Source: Cupriavidus necator N-1
GTDB taxonomy: Bacteria; Pseudomonadota; Gammaproteobacteria; Burkholderiales; Burkholderiaceae
Assembly (NCBI RefSeq): GCF_000219215.1
Contig: NC_015727.1
Span: 992,001-1,056,000 of the forward strand
Reading direction: 5' to 3'
Length of the DNA stretch: 64,000 bases
Shown here: in pieces, positions 38,468 to 47,464 of the stretch
Layout of the letters: each line of letters opens with the position of its first letter
Numbering within the stretch: the stretch's first letter is position 1
Translations under genes and position numbers: made by a program
The notes under the pieces: generated by a model
Told to the model about the DNA's origin: nothing
Database searches by the model: none
What the model saw: the letters and a program-made list of their open reading frames with translations, nothing else

Positions 38468-39283
38468 TCAGGCCGTAGCGCGGCCGGCTTCCTTCAGTAG
38501 CGTAGCGGCCCGCGCAATAACAGGAGCGTCAACCATCTCGCCGTCCAACTTGAAAACGCCCCCCGACGACTTTGCGGTATGCAGGATTTTCACTGCCCAT
38601 GCAATCTGTTCGTCAGATGGACCGAAGGCCTTGTTGACCGCTTGAACTTGCGAGGGATGGACGCAGAGCTTCGCCCCGAACCCCAGACGGCGCCCACGGA
38701 TACATGCACGTTGAAGCTCGTCAGCATCGTTGATGGAAACTGTTACGCCATCGATAGGAGCCGCCTTACCCGCAGCCTTAGATGCGAGCACAATCATGGA
38801 GCGGAAGTACAAAAGCTCCTCGTCGTCTCCCTCGATGCCCATTTCAGTCCGGAAATCGACAGTGCCGAAGACCAGACGCTCGACGCCGACAGTTGACGCG
38901 ATTTCATCGAGAGACTTCATACCACGAGCGGTCTCAATCAGTGGCAGCACCTTCACCCCCGCCGGCAAGAGTTGGACGATTCGCGAGATTAAGTCGGCGC
39001 TCTCGGCCTTCGGCAGTATCACGCCCTGCAAGCCCGGTTGACGGCAGGCCATAACGTCGTCCAGCCAACGCGAATGGGTCGCATTAATCCGTACAATGCC
39101 TGCACCACCTGCGCCGAGGTATTCGGCAACCTGCTGACGGGCAGCGTCCTTGTCAGCCTCAGCGACTGCGTCCTCCAAGTCAAGAATGACTCGGTCAGCT
39201 CCAGACTGGCTGGCCTTCACGAAACGGTCCGGCCGGTTGCCGGGAACAAAAAGATAGGAGCGGGGGGTTGTGGAAGCAGTCAT
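38468..39283 (-). CDS. HpcH/HpaI–CitE-type lyase (citramalyl-CoA lyase candidate)
   Basis: 271 residues, shorter than citrate-lyase CitE and like the stand-alone CoA-ester lyases. RSYLFVPGNRPDRFVKA opening, metal-binding glutamate region VLPLIETARGM and aspartate region VFGTVDFRTEMGI, and C-terminal CVHPSQVQAVNKAFGPS. It cleaves a (3S)-citramalyl-CoA/malyl-CoA type ester to acetyl-CoA and an oxo-acid. Its operon partners are a CaiB CoA-transferase upstream and pyruvate carboxylase downstream, which fits pyruvate as product. Confidence 0.88.
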   Translation of the reverse strand: MTASTTPRSYLFVPGNRPDRFVKASQSGADRVILDLEDAVAEADKDAARQQVAEYLGAGGAGIVRINATHSRWLDDVMACRQPGLQGVILPKAESADLISRIVQLLPAGVKVLPLIETARGMKSLDEIASTVGVERLVFGTVDFRTEMGIEGDDEELLYFRSMIVLASKAAGKAAPIDGVTVSINDADELQRACIRGRRLGFGAKLCVHPSQVQAVNKAFGPSDEQIAWAVKILHTAKSSGGVFKLDGEMVDAPVIARAATLLKEAGRATA

Positions 39284-39374
39284 AGGGCGGAATGAAGTCG
39301 AAATGCATCCGTCCCCTCGCCTGAAGGCGGAAGGCGGAAGGAGACGAGACGTTACAGGCTAGAACATTGGTGCG

Positions 39375-40553
39375 TTACAGCGCGCCTTCTGCACGAAGAC
39401 GCTCAATGTCCTGGCTGACATAGCCAAGACCGCGGAGAATGCTTTCGCTGTGTTCTCCCAGGGCCGGGATGGCATCCATGCGCGGCTCAAATGCATTGGA
39501 GACGCCGGGCGGCAACAACGCGGGGATGACGCCAACCGGAGAACTGACCGACGTCCAACGTTCACGCGCCTTGAGTTGCGGATGGTTCCACACATCTTGC
39601 ATCTCGTTGACGCGGGCGTTTGCGATCTGGGCGCGCTCAAGTCGTTCGACGACCTGCTCGATAGTCAGCGGCGAGAACGATTCGATAATCAGCCGCCTCA
39701 GTTCGTCCCGGTTCTGACTGCGCAGAGAGTTGGCGACGAACCGTTCGTCCTTTGCAAGTTCGGGACGCTCCAGCACCACGCGGCAAAAGGCCTCCCATTC
39801 CCGCTCGTTTTGCAGGCCAAGGATGATGGTCTTTCCGTCGCCCGCGGTGAACGGACCATAAGGGAAAATAGTGGCGTGCGAGGCGCCAGCGCGCGGCGGC
39901 GGCCCAGCGCCGTCGAATGCGTAATACATCGGGAAGCTCATCCATTCGGCCATGCTTTCCAGCATCGACACATCGATATGCGCGCCCTTCCCCGTCTTGC
40001 CACGCTGCAGCAGCGCTGCCAGAATGTTTGTGTACGCGTACATACCCGCCGCGATGTCGGCAATCGAGCACCCTGCTTTGGAAGGAGTATCCGGCGTACC
40101 AGTGATGGAGACGAAGCCCGACTCTGCTTGAATCAGCAGGTCGTAAGCTTTCTTGTCACGATAGGGGCCATCGTTGCCATAGCCAGAGATGTCGCAAACA
40201 ATGATGCCGGGGTAGCGTTGGGAGAGCGCTTCATACGACAGCCCCAGGCGGTCGGCTGCACCGGGTGCCAGGTTTTGTATCAGGACATCGGCCTGGTCCA
40301 GAATTTTCTGAAGAATTGCCGGGGCCTCAGCATGCTTGAGGTCGAGTGCAAGGCTTTCCTTCGACCGATTGGTCCACGCGAAATGCGACGACATGCCGTC
40401 GACACGCTCGTCATAGCCTCGCGCAAAATCACCCACCTTCGGGCGCTCAATCTTGATGACTCTCGCGCCCAGGTCCGCCAGTTGACGAGAGCAGAACGGG
40501 GCAGCAATTGCATGTTCCAGCGAGACTACAGTGATGCCATCAAGGGGGCGCAT
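39375..40553 (-). CDS. CaiB/BaiF-family (class III) CoA-transferase
   Basis: 392 residues. It opens MRPLDGITVVSLEHAIAAPFCSR, with the catalytic aspartate in YDLLIQAESGFVSITG and the GKGAHIDVSMLESMAEW stretch. Probably activates a C4/C5 dicarboxylate (mesaconate, itaconate or citramalate type) with CoA for the CitE-type lyase that follows. First gene of the minus-strand operon, divergent from a LysR gene. Confidence 0.92.
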   Translation of the reverse strand: MRPLDGITVVSLEHAIAAPFCSRQLADLGARVIKIERPKVGDFARGYDERVDGMSSHFAWTNRSKESLALDLKHAEAPAILQKILDQADVLIQNLAPGAADRLGLSYEALSQRYPGIIVCDISGYGNDGPYRDKKAYDLLIQAESGFVSITGTPDTPSKAGCSIADIAAGMYAYTNILAALLQRGKTGKGAHIDVSMLESMAEWMSFPMYYAFDGAGPPPRAGASHATIFPYGPFTAGDGKTIILGLQNEREWEAFCRVVLERPELAKDERFVANSLRSQNRDELRRLIIESFSPLTIEQVVERLERAQIANARVNEMQDVWNHPQLKARERWTSVSSPVGVIPALLPPGVSNAFEPRMDAIPALGEHSESILRGLGYVSQDIERLRAEGAL

Positions 40554-40735
40554 AACAGTGTGTTCCTGTACCAGGGAGATTTCGAGCTTTCAGTCTCGCA
40601 GCGGCCAGCGCAATGGTAAATCTCGTTTTCTCGAAACCGCCGTTCGCCTGGACCGAATGCAGCCAGAAGCCCGCCTCATTCCCCCCGTTTGCGCCGTGTG
40701 AGCCAGCTTGGTACAGTGTTGCAGGAGGATTTCAC

Positions 40736-41671
40736 ATGCATTTCGATTTCGCTGACCTGAGGCTCTTTGCCCGTATCGCCGAAGAGGAGAACCTGTCTCG
40801 CGGAGCAAAAAAGGCCTTCCTTTCTCCGGCAGCGGCTAGCGCAAGGCTCAAGGCGCTGGAGGAGCAGCTAGGAACACGGCTCTTCTATCGGGAAAGCAAA
40901 GGCTTGGCATTGACACCAGCCGGTGGGCGGTTGCTGCGGCATGCCCGAGTTATCGAGCGTCAGTTCGAGCATGTCCGAAGCGAATTCGAAGAGTTCTCGA
41001 AAGAGTCAGTCGGTCATATCCGAATTTTCGCCAATACAACTGCGGTAACGGAGTTCATGCCAGAGGTCCTGTCACGTTTTCTGGCAGAGCGGCACGCTGT
41101 GACTGTAGACCTGCAGGAGCGCTTGACACGCGACATCATTCGTGGGGTGCTCGATGGCAGCGCCGATCTGGGCATCATTTCTGGACCAACCAACTCCGAG
41201 GGGCTCGAAGTCATCCATTTCAGCACCGACAAGCTCGTACTAGTAACGCCGGTCGGTCACCCCCTCACGCTCAAGAAAGGCGTCTGCTTCGATGACACCC
41301 TTGACTATGAACATGTCAGTCTTCACGAAGGTAGTACACTGCATGCCTTCCTTACTGACCTCGTGCGTGACCAGCGGCGCAAGCTACAGATTCGAATCCA
41401 GATCAGAAGCTTCGAAGCAGCTTGCCGAATGATTGAGGCTGGCGTGGGCGTCGGCATCTTGCCGCTGTCGGCCGCTCTCCGGCACCGTCGGACCATGAAG
41501 CTCGCAATTATGGAGTTGCCCGAACCGTGGGCAATTCGCGAGCGGACAGTCATTGTGCGAGAGCTGGAGGGACTTCCCAGTTGCGCAAAGGCTCTTATCG
41601 ACGCCCTTATCGAAGCTGCAGAGACTGCTGGCGGTAGCCCAGATGACGCTGCGGAACGAGGCTTACTGTAG
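40736..41671 (+). CDS. LysR-family regulator, divergent from the CoA-transferase/lyase/pyc operon
   Basis: 311 residues from MHFDFADLRLF after GCAGGAGG. Helix-turn-helix LSRGAKKAFLSPAAASARLK, then an effector domain with FEAACRMIEAGVGVGILP. The divergent gap contains TTTCGAG (40580-40586) and its inverse CTCGAAA (40630-40636). It belongs to the same LysR subgroup as the fragment at 59283-59640 and the gene at 61838-62758. Confidence 0.93.
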   Translation: MHFDFADLRLFARIAEEENLSRGAKKAFLSPAAASARLKALEEQLGTRLFYRESKGLALTPAGGRLLRHARVIERQFEHVRSEFEEFSKESVGHIRIFANTTAVTEFMPEVLSRFLAERHAVTVDLQERLTRDIIRGVLDGSADLGIISGPTNSEGLEVIHFSTDKLVLVTPVGHPLTLKKGVCFDDTLDYEHVSLHEGSTLHAFLTDLVRDQRRKLQIRIQIRSFEAACRMIEAGVGVGILPLSAALRHRRTMKLAIMELPEPWAIRERTVIVRELEGLPSCAKALIDALIEAAETAGGSPDDAAERGLL

Positions 41672-41683
41672 CATCTCGAAGAA

Positions 41684-42346
41684 CTACATCAAGTGTGGAA
41701 CGTGGTCCACGTAGGCTCCCACTAGGCGCGCCAGAGCGCCTAGCTTTCCGGTGAAGAAGTGGTTTGCAGAGGGGATCACCACGACAGGCAGCCCTTGCGG
41801 CCTGGCCCAGTCAAGAACGGCGCTAAGGAGCACACGTTCGTCACGTTCGCCGTGAATGACTAGGCTCGTAGCAGGAACGTTCGGAGTGTCATACGAACGC
41901 TGCCCTTCGACAACAGCCCACGGAGCTCCTGCCAGGACTACGAAGGGTGTCTCGGCTCCTTGACTTCGAAGCAACTCTGCCACTCGAGCTATCACATAAG
42001 CACCAAATGAGAAGCCTGCAAGAACTAGGGGCAAGCCGGGGTGTGCCTGTCGGTACAGCGACACCACTCCCAATAAGTCGGTTGCCTCGCCGACTCCCGC
42101 ATCGTGGACTCCCTCCGTTCCCCCCACCCCACGAAAGTTAGGCCGGACTGCCACAAACCCGCGCGCGGTGAGCGTCTTCGCAAAGACATGAGGCACCTTG
42201 TGCTCAGCCGACCCGCCCTGCAGGGGATGTGGGTGCGCAACTACAGCAATGCCGCGAACCGTTGACTGTGGCGTGTCAACAAGAAGCTCGATATTGCCGA
42301 CGTGGCCTTCGACCAGGGTTCTCTTGGAAGCGATGGGGAAACTCAT
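41684..42346 (-). CDS. Alpha/beta hydrolase (COG2945-like)
   Basis: 220 residues. VVAHPHPLQGGSAEHKVPHVFAKTL is the hallmark of this small-hydrolase group; nucleophile serine in AGFSFGAYV, acidic residue in HGERDERV, histidine in PSANHFFTGKL. Last gene of the minus-strand TPP-enzyme/aldehyde-dehydrogenase operon. Substrate unknown. Confidence 0.85.
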   Translation of the reverse strand: MSFPIASKRTLVEGHVGNIELLVDTPQSTVRGIAVVAHPHPLQGGSAEHKVPHVFAKTLTARGFVAVRPNFRGVGGTEGVHDAGVGEATDLLGVVSLYRQAHPGLPLVLAGFSFGAYVIARVAELLRSQGAETPFVVLAGAPWAVVEGQRSYDTPNVPATSLVIHGERDERVLLSAVLDWARPQGLPVVVIPSANHFFTGKLGALARLVGAYVDHVPHLM

Positions 42347-42384
42347 GGTAGCTGCCTGTACTGATTTGCCTATCGTGAGGCCCC

Positions 42385-43377
42385 CTACAGCGGTTTTCCG
42401 AGATGATAGAGACAGTCGCCGATCTCACACATCGCGAGCGCGCGCTCGCAGACCACAATCCCGTCTGCGGAGAAATATACGGACTCAGGCTTTCTTAGCG
42501 GCGTCTCGGGAAAATGAATTTTACCTGCGCATTCGCCCTGCTTCACTTCGCTGCCAAGAGTGACTGCGCCATCGAATATTCCCGCGGCAGTGGCATACAC
42601 GTAGCACTCACGGTCCACTGATAGGAACTCGACAGCCGCAGGTGGTGGCAGTTCGCCAGCCTCAATCACTCCCAATCGGCCGAGAACTCGCCGTACCCCA
42701 TCCTCACACAGCTCGCTGTAGGCAGGGTGAATCCATGCGCGCCCACCCAACTCGGTGCCTAGGCGGGGAATACCCCGGCGCGCCGCGGCCTCGGACGAAC
42801 TCCCCGCTCCTGGAGCGGAAGATAACATCAAGCCATAAGGCGCCCCGAATGCCATCATATGAGCTCTGCGCTCCTCCTCTGACACCGCACCTGTCGACAT
42901 GACTGATGTGGTCGCGGGCAAGTAGTTCAAAGACGCGCCGCCGCTATGGAGATCGAATATGAAGTCGGCACGCGTCATTAGCTCCGTTTCGATGAAATGG
43001 GCAATCATTTCGGACGGAGTGCCATCAGGGTCGCCCGGATATAGGCGATTCAGGTTTCCCTGGTCTATTGGTGAGACGCGTTGCCCTGCCCTAGCGGCGG
43101 GATAGTTCGCCATCGGAACGATGATGAGATGGCCGACCAAGTCGTTCGCATCCAGCTCTTGCGCCAGACGTGTCAGGGTCACCTGACCCTCGAACTCATC
43201 TCCGTGTGTCCCAGCCATAAGCAGCACCGTTGGTCCGGGTCGACCTCTAATACTGACAATCGGAATCGGCAGTGAGCCGTAGGCTGACCTGTTTACCGAG
43301 TACGGAAGCTTTGCGTAGCCGGCGACTTTCCCCGACGCATCGAGGTCGACGTCCAAAGAAATCTTACTTTTTGCCAT
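42385..43377 (-). CDS. Succinylglutamate desuccinylase/aspartoacylase-family amidohydrolase
   Basis: 330 residues, M14-like zinc carboxypeptidase fold (DoeB/AstE group). Zinc ligands in MAGTHGDEFEG and FIFDLHSGG, catalytic glutamate in RLGTELGGRAWIH. It removes an acyl group from an N-acyl amino acid or a related amide. Placed between a hydrolase and an aldehyde dehydrogenase, it may free the amino acid that enters the pathway. Confidence 0.88.
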   Translation of the reverse strand: MAKSKISLDVDLDASGKVAGYAKLPYSVNRSAYGSLPIPIVSIRGRPGPTVLLMAGTHGDEFEGQVTLTRLAQELDANDLVGHLIIVPMANYPAARAGQRVSPIDQGNLNRLYPGDPDGTPSEMIAHFIETELMTRADFIFDLHSGGASLNYLPATTSVMSTGAVSEEERRAHMMAFGAPYGLMLSSAPGAGSSSEAAARRGIPRLGTELGGRAWIHPAYSELCEDGVRRVLGRLGVIEAGELPPPAAVEFLSVDRECYVYATAAGIFDGAVTLGSEVKQGECAGKIHFPETPLRKPESVYFSADGIVVCERALAMCEIGDCLYHLGKPL

Positions 43378-43495
43378 TCTATTGTTGGGGGAGCACCGGT
43401 TCTTGATTGGCGCTATCGAAATCGGCCGCGCAGCCCAGCAGCTTGGATGTACTTTCTCCCAGCTGCCGGGCTACGGCCAACGAAGACCCGAACCC

Positions 43496-44962
43496 TTACC
43501 GAATAGTGAACGGATTGCCTGTCGGCGCGCCCGTATTGACCCAAACGCTTTTCGTCTGCAGGTACGACTCGATAGCAGCCATACCATTTTCGCGACCAAG
43601 ACCGGAGTCCTTGTAGCCACCGAACGGCGACATGAAGCTGACAGCTCGATACGTGTTGACCCAGACCGTACCCGCTTGAATGCGCTCGGACATCCGGAAC
43701 GCGCGCCCAATGTCTCCGGTCCAGACGCCCGCACCAAGTCCATAGCAGCTGTCGTTGGCCATTGCGATGGCTTCGTCCTCGTCCTTGAACTTCAAGATTG
43801 ATAAGACCGGGCCGAATACTTCTTCCTGGGCGATGCGCATCTTCGGCGTAACGTCCGAAAAGATGGTCGGCTCGACAAACCATTCGCCGCAACTAGCTGG
43901 CTTACCGCCGAGCAGCAGCTTCGCTCCTTCGCCTTGCGCAATCTCAATGTACGACAGTACCTTCTCGTACTGAGCAGGTGTGGTAATGGGTCCAACCTGC
44001 GTAGAAGCCTCCATCGGATTGCCAAGCTTCGCCGTGCGAGCCAGAGCAAGCAGCTTTTCCACGAAAGCGTCGTGAATGTCTTCCTGCAACAGAAGGCGGG
44101 AGCCTGCAATACAGGTCTGGCCGCTGGCCGCAAAGATGCCGGATACGGCTCCGTTGACCGCGTCATCCAGGTTCGCGTCATTGAACACGATATTCGGCGA
44201 CTTTCCGCCGAGTTCCAAGCTGACGTGTTTGAACTGCGCAGCGCACTGCTGGTTGATAACTCGGCCAGTTGCATCGGAGCCCGTAAACGTGACCTTCTTT
44301 GCCAGCGGATGCGTCACTAGAGGAGAACCAACCTCTCCGCCGAAGCCCGTCACGACGTTGAAGACGCCCGGCGGGAAGCCTGCGTCTTGGAACAGGACCG
44401 CCAGTTCCAGCGCCGAGACCGAGGTGAACTCCGAAGGTTTCACGACCACCGTGCAGCCTGCAGCCAGGGCCGGAGCAATCTTCCATGCCAGCAGCATGAG
44501 CGGCGAGTTCCACGGGGTGATGGCAGCGACTACACCCAAGGGCTCGCGTCGCGTGTAGTTGAAGTATCCCTTCTTGTCCAGCGGAATGACCGACCCTTCA
44601 ACCTTGTCTGCCAAGCCTCCGAAGTAATAGAACCACTGCGGCAGATACTTAAGCTGTGCGCTCATTTCCGCCAAGAGCTTGCCGTTGTCCTGCACTTCGA
44701 ACGCGGCGAGCCGGTCGGCGTTCGCGGCAATGAGGTCGCCAAGTTTTCGCAGCAAGGCGCCACGCTGGGTCGCTGTCATGTCGGCCCAGGGTCCCGAACG
44801 GAAGGCCCGATCAGCAGCCTTCACTGCACGGTCGACGTCGGCTTCACCGCCCCGAGCCACTTCGGCCCAAGGCTTGCCCGTGTAGGGATTTTGGGTTTCA
44901 AACCAACGACCGTCGGCTGCATTGCCGAAGGCCCCGTCGATGAACATTGGATACTGCTTCAT
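43496..44962 (-). CDS. NAD(P)-dependent aldehyde dehydrogenase
   Basis: 488 residues. Catalytic Cys284 in AASGQTCIAGS and Glu250 in HVSLELGGKSPNIVF; cofactor motif FTGSDATG. It lies directly downstream of the two-subunit TPP decarboxylase, so it probably oxidises the semialdehyde that enzyme releases (malonate semialdehyde or sulfoacetaldehyde type). A decayed relative is at 58590-59010. Confidence 0.93.
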   Translation of the reverse strand: MKQYPMFIDGAFGNAADGRWFETQNPYTGKPWAEVARGGEADVDRAVKAADRAFRSGPWADMTATQRGALLRKLGDLIAANADRLAAFEVQDNGKLLAEMSAQLKYLPQWFYYFGGLADKVEGSVIPLDKKGYFNYTRREPLGVVAAITPWNSPLMLLAWKIAPALAAGCTVVVKPSEFTSVSALELAVLFQDAGFPPGVFNVVTGFGGEVGSPLVTHPLAKKVTFTGSDATGRVINQQCAAQFKHVSLELGGKSPNIVFNDANLDDAVNGAVSGIFAASGQTCIAGSRLLLQEDIHDAFVEKLLALARTAKLGNPMEASTQVGPITTPAQYEKVLSYIEIAQGEGAKLLLGGKPASCGEWFVEPTIFSDVTPKMRIAQEEVFGPVLSILKFKDEDEAIAMANDSCYGLGAGVWTGDIGRAFRMSERIQAGTVWVNTYRAVSFMSPFGGYKDSGLGRENGMAAIESYLQTKSVWVNTGAPTGNPFTIR

Positions 44963-44992
44963 GGCGCGATGCTTCCCCGTGGATTGGCAGGC

Positions 44993-45586
44993 TTAGAAGG
45001 TTTCGAATCCGAGGTGCTCACGGAAGCGGTTCTTCACGTACACACCATCGCGCGGAGGCAGGGCTCGCTGCGGCTCTTCGGTCGAGATGTAGACCTGAGC
45101 CACCGTGATGCCGTGGCCCTTCTTGATTTCTTGAGTCAGCTTTTCGAGCTCGCTGATGTCGGAGATCTCTAGCGTCGTCGGTACGCCGACCGCCTTCGCC
45201 ACTTGGGCGAGGTTGGTGCCGAGGCTGGTGTGGCTCTGCTGCATCCCGGTCTCACCGAAGTGACCGTTGTCCAGTACCACGATGTTCAGGTTGTTCTGCT
45301 TTTGGGCGGCTGCAGTGGCCAGGCTACCGATACCCATCAGCTGCTCGCCGTCGCCGGTAATCGCAATCACGGTCTTGTCGGGCTGAGCAATGGCCAGGCC
45401 GAGCGCGAGCGACGTGGAGCCGCCCATTGCACCCCACAGGTAGAAGTTGCTCGGGCGGTCGCCAGCGGCGAAGACGTCATACGAAGGCGAGCCGAGACCC
45501 GTCACGACGAGCGCATCGGGAAACTGCTTCAGGAGTTCGGCGACGAACTTGCGGCGGTCAATGCCGGTCTTGGAAGTCGGGGTAGT
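44993..45586 (-). CDS. TPP-dependent 2-oxo-acid decarboxylase, beta subunit (sulfopyruvate decarboxylase-like)
   Basis: 197 residues from MTTPTSKTG; an ATG 33 bases upstream overlaps the alpha gene. It carries the TPP/Mg motif starting GDGEQLMGIGSLATAAAQ and ending VVLDNGHFGETG, as in ComE and phosphonopyruvate decarboxylase. Only the TPP-binding half is present, the pyrimidine half being the upstream alpha gene. Such pairs decarboxylate acidic 2-oxo acids to aldehydes. Confidence 0.88.
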   Translation of the reverse strand, partial: TTPTSKTGIDRRKFVAELLKQFPDALVVTGLGSPSYDVFAAGDRPSNFYLWGAMGGSTSLALGLAIAQPDKTVIAITGDGEQLMGIGSLATAAAQKQNNLNIVVLDNGHFGETGMQQSHTSLGTNLAQVAKAVGVPTTLEISDISELEKLTQEIKKGHGITVAQVYISTEEPQRALPPRDGVYVKNRFREHLGFETF

Positions 45587-45593
45587 CATAGCT

Positions 45594-46127
45594 TCAGCGA
45601 ATCCACTTTTTGCGGCCAATCAGGCTCTGGGACAGGAGGACAGCAACACGGTTGCCGGCGTCGAAGGCGGAACACAGGCCAGCGTCAATAAGTTCAGCAG
45701 CTTCATCCGGGGAATTCACGCGGTACACCGTGATGCCCATCAATTCCAGTGCCCGCTGCGTCGCCAATCCCATCGAGTTTTGCCAGGGATTGAACTCAGC
45801 GTATTCACCCCGCATGGTCACCAGCGTGAAGAAGGGGAACTTGCAACTATCCAGCAGCGAGAACATGTTGACGCAGTTGCCTACGCCGCTGCTCTGCATC
45901 AGCAGCACTGCTCGCTGCCCGCCGAGCCAGGCGCCGCTCACTACAGCAACACCTTCTTCCTCGGTGGTAAGCACAACGTCCCGGATTTCCGGGTCCGCTT
46001 TTGCGCGCTTGATGACGTGGGAATGGCCGGCGTCCGGGACGTACGCCACCTGTTGAACATTGTTTTCCTTGAGGGCCTGGAAGATGGCCTCTTGCCACGC
46101 AAGTGGCTCAGAGTTGGAACTGGTCAT
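45594..46127 (-). CDS. TPP-dependent 2-oxo-acid decarboxylase, alpha subunit (sulfopyruvate decarboxylase-like)
   Basis: 177 residues (or 183 from the ATG at 46145). Pyrimidine-binding domain with the activating glutamate in LTTEEEGVAVVSGAWLGG and LLMQSSGVGNCVNMFSLL, as in ComD. Seven bases separate it from the beta gene. First gene of an operon with the aldehyde dehydrogenase, deacylase and hydrolase, divergent from a LysR gene. Sulfopyruvate, phosphonopyruvate and oxaloacetate are all possible substrates. Confidence 0.86.
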   Translation of the reverse strand: MTSSNSEPLAWQEAIFQALKENNVQQVAYVPDAGHSHVIKRAKADPEIRDVVLTTEEEGVAVVSGAWLGGQRAVLLMQSSGVGNCVNMFSLLDSCKFPFFTLVTMRGEYAEFNPWQNSMGLATQRALELMGITVYRVNSPDEAAELIDAGLCSAFDAGNRVAVLLSQSLIGRKKWIR

Positions 46128-46166
46128 AGCGTTGGATGAGAGCATGTGGGTGACAACGCTGCTATC

Positions 46167-46201
46167 ATAGAATTGACTGGCGTTGATTCTGAAATAGAAT
46201 T
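46167..46201. promoter_or_regulatory. Direct repeat ATAGAATT in the divergent promoter
   Basis: ATAGAATT occurs at 46167-46174 and 46194-46201 in the 128-bp gap between the TPP-enzyme operon and the LysR gene. A candidate LysR site, not proven. Confidence 0.3.
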
Positions 46202-46255
46202 AGCTGATGCCACCAATCACCAATTTGGATACCTCTTTGCGGGACCGCTAGGCAC

Positions 46256-47185
46256 ATGGATATCAAGCAACTTCGCGTTCTCTTGGCAGTCGCCGAGACA
46301 GGTAGCGCTACCCGAGCTGCCGACCTTCTGCGCATCGTGCAGCCGGCGGTATCCCGACATGTACGACTGCTCGAGGAAGAGCTTGGCGTAGAGCTTTTCG
46401 AGCGTGAACGACATGGCATGGTCTTAACCGAAGCCGGCCGCACCCTGGTCGAATATGGGCGACGGGCACTTCAGGAGCTTGACCGAGCGAAGGCTGAGAT
46501 CACGCCCACAACAGGAGTCCTCACTGGTACTGTTGCGATTGGCCTATTGCCGAGCACGTGTGAGTTGCTGGCCGCCGAACTGGTTGCTACCGTGAAGTCC
46601 AAGCATCCACAGATTGTGGTTCGACTCAATGTGGGCTATGCAGGCAATGTGCTCCAGTGGCTTGAAGCTGGCGATATCGAGATTGCGCTGCTGTATGGCA
46701 CGAAGGCGTCAAGCACCCTTCATGTGGAGGCGCTGCTGGACGAACAACTCTACCTGATTGGCCCACCTGGTTCGCTTGAGCCAGGCTCCGAGCAATCTGT
46801 CGATAACATGCGCGACCTCCAGTTCGTGCTTCCTAATGCGCCTCACGGCCTTCGTAGCGTCGTTGACCATGCTTGGGCCGTTGCGGGCATCAGCCCGACG
46901 GTCGGGGTGGAAACCAACTCTCTGAGCGTTCAGAAAGCTTTGGTTTCAAAGGGCTTCGGGCATACGGTCCTCCCGAGCTCCGCAGTCTCGGAGGAAATGG
47001 AAAAAGGCACGCTTTCCGGCGCGCCGATCATCTCCCCCAACCTTTCTCGGCGCATTGTGCTGGCGCAGGCAGCAGGCCGCCGCCTGTCACCGGCATCCAG
47101 CGCCGTGGCAACTGAACTCGTCGCGCTGATTAGACGCTTGGTTCTCGATGGAGCATGGCCCGGTGCCTCATGGGTCGGTACTTAA
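46256..47185 (+). CDS. LysR-family regulator, divergent from the TPP-enzyme operon
   Basis: 309 residues. MDIKQLRVLLAVAE opening, helix-turn-helix SATRAADLLRIVQPAVSRHVRLLEEELG, effector domain from about 90. It resembles the nitrogen-assimilation/CbbR-like group with a C-terminal VLPSSAV segment. Likely regulator of the decarboxylase/aldehyde dehydrogenase genes. Confidence 0.92.
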   Translation: MDIKQLRVLLAVAETGSATRAADLLRIVQPAVSRHVRLLEEELGVELFERERHGMVLTEAGRTLVEYGRRALQELDRAKAEITPTTGVLTGTVAIGLLPSTCELLAAELVATVKSKHPQIVVRLNVGYAGNVLQWLEAGDIEIALLYGTKASSTLHVEALLDEQLYLIGPPGSLEPGSEQSVDNMRDLQFVLPNAPHGLRSVVDHAWAVAGISPTVGVETNSLSVQKALVSKGFGHTVLPSSAVSEEMEKGTLSGAPIISPNLSRRIVLAQAAGRRLSPASSAVATELVALIRRLVLDGAWPGASWVGT

Positions 47186-47464
47186 CCAATTTAGACCCGC
47201 CAACCACCGCGGTTTGCGTCGCGTGTCGCAAACCTACTTCCGCCGCATGTTGGTCTCATGGCGAGCGTCCCATCACATATTGTGATGCTGCCAGAGCAAA
47301 ATAGCATTTCTTGATATTTGACGGCGGGCGTAAGATGGCAAGTTGGGCCACAGATGGCGCCCGGATGTACTTGTAGCAGTACCCAACTGAGTTCGCACGA
47401 AACTCGTTGGGAGGATGCCCCGAGTCGCCGTCCATCGGAGCCAACTGCTACAAGGAACTTACCG

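Noticed and set aside
33392..39283. A classical citrate lyase made from citF and the CitE-type gene
   Set aside because: citF is frameshifted, citD/C/G/X are absent, and the CitE-type gene lies in another operon with a CoA-transferase.
39450..40619. Plus-strand frame of 389 codons
   Set aside because: Antisense to the second CaiB CoA-transferase; no recognisable domain.
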